12,808 bases of DNA from the NCBI GenBank assembly GCA_027596945.1, contig JADGJH010000963.1:1-12808 (forward strand), given 5' to 3'. The notes under the pieces are model-generated. The model saw only the letters and a list, made by a program, of their open reading frames with translations. It had not been told where the DNA came from and did no database searches. Of this stretch, positions 9,165-12,808 are shown piece by piece. The position numbers were made by a program, and so were the translations under genes. Numbering within the stretch: the stretch's first letter is position 1; each line of letters begins with the position of its first letter. The stretch is from Physocladia obscura (lineage: Eukaryota; Chytridiomycota; Chytridiomycetes; Chytridiales; Chytriomycetaceae).

Positions 9165-11241
9165 CTACACTTCTTTAAACATCTTTCTTTTCATTTTTTT
9201 TTTTTTTTTTTTTAAGTGATTGATGTCATCCCAAGTCCTTCCTTTCGTTATAGATAAATCAACTGGAGCAGCCGCATAGCTGAAGTATCCAGATGCTATT
9301 TTAGCATCAATTTCAACTTGCGAATCTGGCGGCAGCATATCTGCTGGAATGGGAACTCTTTCAAGAATGGGTATTCCGGATCCGACAATTGCGTCATATT
9401 TCTGCAGGCGATAATTTATAAATTGATGAATGTTATTGATTGCAACTAACCATATTACTCATGCTGATCATTCTGTCGATTTTCTTGATACCAAGCCAAT
9501 GCAAACATCGGGCATTGTCGCTTGGAACCGCATATCTTTGACACCGGCGATATTTTCGGTTCTGAGAAAATAGTTTTTCGCTGTATCACCACCTTCCGCA
9601 CGTTTACGTGCATTGTAAACAAGATACTTCGTGACTTCCCCCAACGCGCAACCCTCTTTTCGAAAGTATACAATCAATCCAATACCCCCATTTTGAGCAG
9701 TTTTGACAGCTTCTTCAATTCCATAAATCAAATATGGACGGCATGTGCAGATATCTGATCCAAAGACATCAGATCCTGTAAATAGCAGAAAATAATAAGC
9801 AAATAAATTTAAATTAAAAGACAGAAAATTTACCATTGCATTCATCATGAACTCTCAAGGTCAGTACTTTTGACGGATCAGACAAGTATTCAGGCGGCCT
9901 CATAATATAAATAGATAATCCACCGATCGGTGGCAAAAAAACTTTCAAATCTGGACGTGTAATGAGTTCAGGGTACATGCCTCCTGTATCGAATAGCCAT
10001 GTTTTTTTTTTAAATAGAAAATCAAGCATACAATAGTGCTCTTCTCAAAGTAGTTTCATCGACTTGAAACCTTTTTGCGATACCCGGAAGAAACCAAACT
10101 GGCTCTACCGCACCTTTCGTAACCTGAATTGTTTGTTAAAAACAATATAAAAAATAAAAAAATTGTAACAAAGTCGACTTGAAATATACCATAAGATCGC
10201 CAAGATCATTCACGACAATTTTTCCGTCAACAATGAGACGTCCTTTACGAACTGCTTCTTCAACTTCCAAAAGCTTCATGTGCGCTTTCGTGATTGCAAT
10301 TGTCGGGCGAATATCAATCCCCTTTGCCAAATCATCTTTATAAACATCCATAATAACATGACCCCACGGATCAAGCGAAACGATACACTCGGGGTCGTTC
10401 CAAGAAGGAAACGGTCCGATTTTGCAAACAGGCTCGGTATTATGCAAGTTTGGGGTATGGGCCGCGTCAAGTTCGCGAATGGCGATGGCTAGAGCATGAT
10501 AAATACTGTATGCCCCGCCGTGAGCACCAACGGCATTGCGCAGTTTCATGGAAGATGGAATACGCGAAGCTACAATGGGACCGCGCGTGTGCGGATTAGA
10601 ATGGCCCCAAATAAGAGGGATTGGTGTGATTCCAGCTTGCCCAAAGTCTGTTAAAAATTAATAAGGCGAAACTAAAAGAAGAGCAAAAAAAAAAGTCAAC
10701 ATGTCGTAAGTATAACGCGGGAAGTATAAATCGGTGGTTGCGACGGGTTATTTGTGGACGCGACGATTTTAGGATGAAGCGAACGAAGTGAAATCGCAGA
10801 TCTCTTTTTGAAGCTCTCAGTTGATGATTCGACATCATCCGAATCTTCGTCATGCTCACGATTCTTATCTGCCGTGCGCAAATAAATAACCAAATATAAT
10901 CAGCTTTTGTTCCAAATATTAGATGTTTGAAATTCATACCATAAGCAAAGGTTCTGTACGGACGCGTGGGAGATTCTGCGGGAACAGCGGGAAGAACAAC
11001 TTCAGTGACGCGTTGCTGCAAAGAATCCAACGCGCGGTTTGTTCGTTTTTGATATTCAGACACCTGTCAGACACTGAAATCAATAGTAGGGCCACAAACA
11101 GCAAACAATGCGCTCGAAAAACGCATGCAGTAAACAAACCTGTTTTGCTAATTCGGCTTGCAATGTTTGAAGATTCAAAACAAGGCCCAAGACTTGTCCA
11201 AGAAGCGTTTTTGTTTCTTCGTCAGAAGAAGGCACAGACAT
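9165..11241 (-). CDS. URC1: URC1, GTP cyclohydrolase II-like uracil-catabolism protein, frame disrupted
   Basis: URC1 is a GTP cyclohydrolase II relative needed for uracil catabolism in fungi. Exons (minus strand): 11241-11140, 11063-10940, 10868-10701, 10647-10190, 10123-10032, about 9991-9834, 9775-9451, 9401-9165. The first four joins and the last two are GT-AG with matching phases. Family motifs include TTYFGQAGITPIPLIWG (across exons 3-4), GAHGGAYSIYHALA, TIAITKAHMKLLEVEEAV, GGMYPELITR, FLPPIGG, the zinc motif C-x10-C-x-C (from HDEC through DICTC), YFRKEG and RTENIAGVKDMRF with the conserved Asp and Arg. The start ATG has A at -3. Two lesions break the frame: 40 nt at about 10031-9992 not removable in frame by GT-AG, and one base missing at TTT 9505-9503. 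Without the missing base, translation stops after about 11 codons. The usual Arg of EGR is Cys. It is either a young pseudogene or contains assembly errors. Intact length would be about 550 aa. Confidence 0.85.
9194..9213 (-). repeat. A20 homopolymer at the 3' end of the URC1 reading frame
   Basis: Twenty consecutive T on the plus strand (A on the coding strand) follow the terminal TKGRTWDDINH region. At this length the frame reads six lysines and then nine more residues to a TAG at 9167-9165. One base fewer gives an immediate TGA, and one more gives a TAA shortly after. The annotated C-terminus therefore depends on a tract that is hard to sequence. Confidence 0.8.
9992..10031 (-). other. URC1: Unexplained 40-nt interruption in URC1 with CTATT at both ends
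   Basis: On the coding strand the exon reads to RRAL plus TT at 10032, and the homologous protein resumes with C then GAT ACA GGA GGC (DTGG) from 9991. The 40 nt between begin with GTATGC, like a donor, but end in GGCTATT, with no AG at the in-frame junction. The only nearby acceptors, CAG at 9986-9984 and GAG at 9983-9981, shift the frame. The pentamer CTATT occurs just before the interruption and as its last five bases, like a target duplication or repeat-mediated insertion. Confidence 0.6.
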
Positions 11242-11427
11242 TTTGATTTTTTCAAGATTTTTTTTGCAAATTTTTTTCCACGAAGCCAAGTCACCATCCG
11301 ATATGCCAATCGATTCACTGCAGATAAGACATTCACCTAGCTAAGCGTCTACTGAACGAACAGTCTATATTTTGCCCATATTTTTGACATATCAACAGTG
11401 CCCTGTGTGTTCAAAGAACTGAATCGG

Positions 11428-11454
11428 TCACAAAAAGTTCGAACTTCTTTGTGA
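11428..11454. repeat. 27-nt imperfect palindrome upstream of URC1
   Basis: The centre AGTTCGAACT is a perfect 10-bp palindrome. The flanks TCACAAAA and TCTTTGTGA pair with one bulged base. It lies about 190 nt upstream of the URC1 ATG, a place where a dimeric transcription factor could bind. Function is inferred only from symmetry and position. Confidence 0.5.
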
Positions 11455-12294
11455 AGCGTCTTTTTGACAAGTCAGCTGAAGACGGTTGTTGTACGTGTTA
11501 ATATGATAAAAATTGAGTGAAAAAATAGAGTACTGAACTATGCCTGCGGTTTTTAAATCGCTTATAGACAACTGATTCAGCAATAAATAAGAATTTAATA
11601 TATTCGAGCTGTGTGAACCGAACCTGCAATTCTCTGCAATTCGGAGCTGGCATTTTTTTCACAAAAAATCAACACTGTATGTGTGGCCATTTCAACTACA
11701 AGCACTAAAGTCAGCTATAATAACAGTAACCGTGCTGTTTAGGTACATCTACCAAAAAAAAAAACAGACATATTTTAAATCAGATTCCATGTTTCTTCAG
11801 TTCATACCTAGTTTACAGGGAAAATGACTGCAAGCAATATAGATTTTAACTTGATTTATTCTGGAAGCGTAAAAATTTTACTTTGTTGACTTTTTGAACT
11901 TGGCAATTCAACCAATAATATATACTGCAAATTCAAGTTGTGTTAAATTAAGAAGAACAAATATACAATATGTACAAGCTGTATGCACAAATTACAAGTT
12001 CTGAATATAGAGAACAATTGTTTATAAAACCCTAAAACAGAAATTTTTGCTTGAACGGATTTCTGCCAAAAGGATTTATTTTTAAGAATGGAGGAATTCA
12101 ATAGTTTGATTTTGTCTCACAAATTCGAAGCGGAAATAAATTGTTATTATTATTGGAAATGGTTTAAATGAAACAACAAATTTTAAAAAAATTCTATTCA
12201 TTGAAAAAATCTCGAAACTTTTCTTAACTACTTGATAAAAAAATGCTAAAAAATTTTTATTTATAAATATCAAAAGAAAATAAAATCACAGGTG

Positions 12295-12300
12295 TTTATT
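12295..12300 (-). promoter_or_regulatory. Polyadenylation signal of the gene ending at 12365
   Basis: AATAAA on the minus strand lies 65 nt beyond the TAG stop at 12367-12365, within a very AT-rich 3' flank. Confidence 0.4.
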
Positions 12301-12364
12301 GGTTTAAATAATTGTGATCAAGATAAATCATGTGATTGAAACAAAAATTTTTTTTAAAAAAAAT

Positions 12365-12808
12365 CTAGAAATTGGGATATGTGATATTGATGAGTGCATT
12401 CATAGACCCATCCACAATAATAGTCGTAAATACAGCGTCAGCAGCATCTTCTAAAACAGACCACGTGACATTCGGTGCATTGGAGGCTTGCGTTGCAACG
12501 TTAATCTCGGACAATTGCGTTACGCCGGCCGGGAAGTCATCGGCACTTTGGATGCCATAAACCTCGAGAGTTTCCGTGGCCCAAACAAGTTCAGCGGAAT
12601 TGACCAGCAAACCCAATCCGCCTAGATTGGACCACTCGCACAGGTACTGGAAGTTCGTGCTGTTTGCGGAATGCTCTTGCAACTGGATGTATCCCGTGAG
12701 TTTTTGGCCCTCTTGGACTTGCACGAAGGGAGTAAAGTAGGTGCCAGTGGGGGTGACGTACCAGCACGCGATGCCCCAGTAGTTGCCGCCGCCTGCCGCC
12801 GAGCCGCC
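12365..12808 (-). CDS. C-terminal part of a beta-rich, probably secreted protein (eqolisin-like fold possible)
   Basis: An open frame enters from beyond 12808 and ends at TAG 12367-12365, giving 147 residues with no intron and no start in the window. It begins with a Gly/Ser/Ala linker, then NYWGIACWYVTP and TYFTPFVQVQEGQKLTGYI, two-cysteine beta-strand segments, ELVWATETLEVYG, and several N-x-S/T sequons. The order of aromatic strands, a G-x-x-L-x-G-x-I turn and a late W-x-x-E segment loosely recalls the jelly-roll of glutamic peptidases (G1/eqolisin). I cannot place the catalytic Gln and Glu, so no activity is claimed. The segment is clearly richer in G and C, with C/G-ending codons, than the other genes here. 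Confidence 0.7.
   Translation of the reverse strand, partial: GGSAAGGGNYWGIACWYVTPTGTYFTPFVQVQEGQKLTGYIQLQEHSANSTNFQYLCEWSNLGGLGLLVNSAELVWATETLEVYGIQSADDFPAGVTQLSEINVATQASNAPNVTWSVLEDAADAVFTTIIVDGSMNALINITYPNF

Larger units (their letters stand above)
11242..12364. other. AT-rich intergenic region, includes URC1 upstream sequence
   Basis: About 1.1 kb lies between the 3' end of the gene at 12365 and the URC1 start, both on the minus strand. I find no convincing coding frame, tRNA or known RNA. Visible structure is limited to an imperfect palindrome at 11428-11454, a 9-bp direct repeat (CTGCAATTC at 11624-11632 and 11634-11642), many A/T runs from about 11750 to 12360, and a polyadenylation signal near 12295. 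The part nearest 11242 should hold the URC1 promoter, but I recognise no clear TATA or factor site. Confidence 0.5.

Noticed and set aside
9194..9213. T20/A20 tract as the tail of a retrotransposed element
   Set aside because: No target-site duplication or element body is visible, and the adjoining sequence is an intact URC1 exon followed by the cyclase upstream region.
9522..9758. Plus-strand ORF of about 78 codons
   Set aside because: It is antisense to the conserved zinc-binding and GTP-site exon of URC1.
10923..11246. Plus-strand ORF of about 107 codons
   Set aside because: It runs antisense over URC1 exons 1 and 2 and the intron between them, and shows no recognisable motif.
11429..11453. 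GTTCGAA resembling a tRNA T-loop (B box)
   Set aside because: The base after the loop is not the required C, the T-stem does not pair as in a tRNA, and no A box, anticodon arm or acceptor stem is found. The symmetry fits a palindrome better.
12372..12560. Plus-strand ORF of about 62 codons
   Set aside because: It is antisense to the longer minus-strand frame, which continues unbroken to the window end and has consistent protein-like features.

Overview
This window looks like nuclear DNA from a zoosporic (chytrid-like) fungus. It is AT-rich, with compact genes split by many short GT-AG introns of about 43-76 nt. It carries a fungal-type URC1 (GTP cyclohydrolase II-like, uracil catabolism) next to a long animal-type soluble adenylyl cyclase, a family kept in flagellated fungi but lost from most terrestrial fungi. 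The lineage is inferred from this gene content and intron style; no marker in the window proves it.

Layout. (1) 1-47 is the 3' end of an intron. 48-3074 (+) is the 3' part of a membrane-protein gene with four visible exons: leucine-rich repeats, a beta-rich spacer, a cysteine-rich module, about eight or nine membrane helices and a cytoplasmic tail. (2) 3075-3677 is a convergent intergenic region holding a less AT-rich island, two very short overlapping ORFs, a palindrome and simple repeats. (3) 3678-9046 (-) is a soluble adenylyl cyclase (ADCY10/sAC type). Ten exons join in frame to 1627 codons: cyclase half C1, cyclase half C2, a P-loop ATPase and a long helical/TPR-like C-terminus. (4) 9165-11241 (-) is URC1 in eight exons, with two reading-frame problems: a 40-nt interruption that no GT-AG pair removes in frame, and a one-base deficit in a TTT run. 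(5) 11242-12364 is about 1.1 kb of AT-rich intergenic DNA, including the URC1 upstream region. (6) 12365-12808 (-) is the C-terminal part of a GC-richer gene for a probably secreted beta-rich protein that runs off the window.

How the genes relate. The sAC should make cAMP in response to bicarbonate/CO2 or internal metabolic cues. The LRR membrane protein is a plausible surface sensor. URC1 belongs to pyrimidine salvage/catabolism. URC1 and sAC are tandem on the same strand, with only 118 nt between the URC1 stop and the sAC ATG, but I see no evidence of joint function. The most unusual points are the damaged-looking URC1 and a Ser-rich insertion inside cyclase domain C1 flanked by two PKA-consensus sites.
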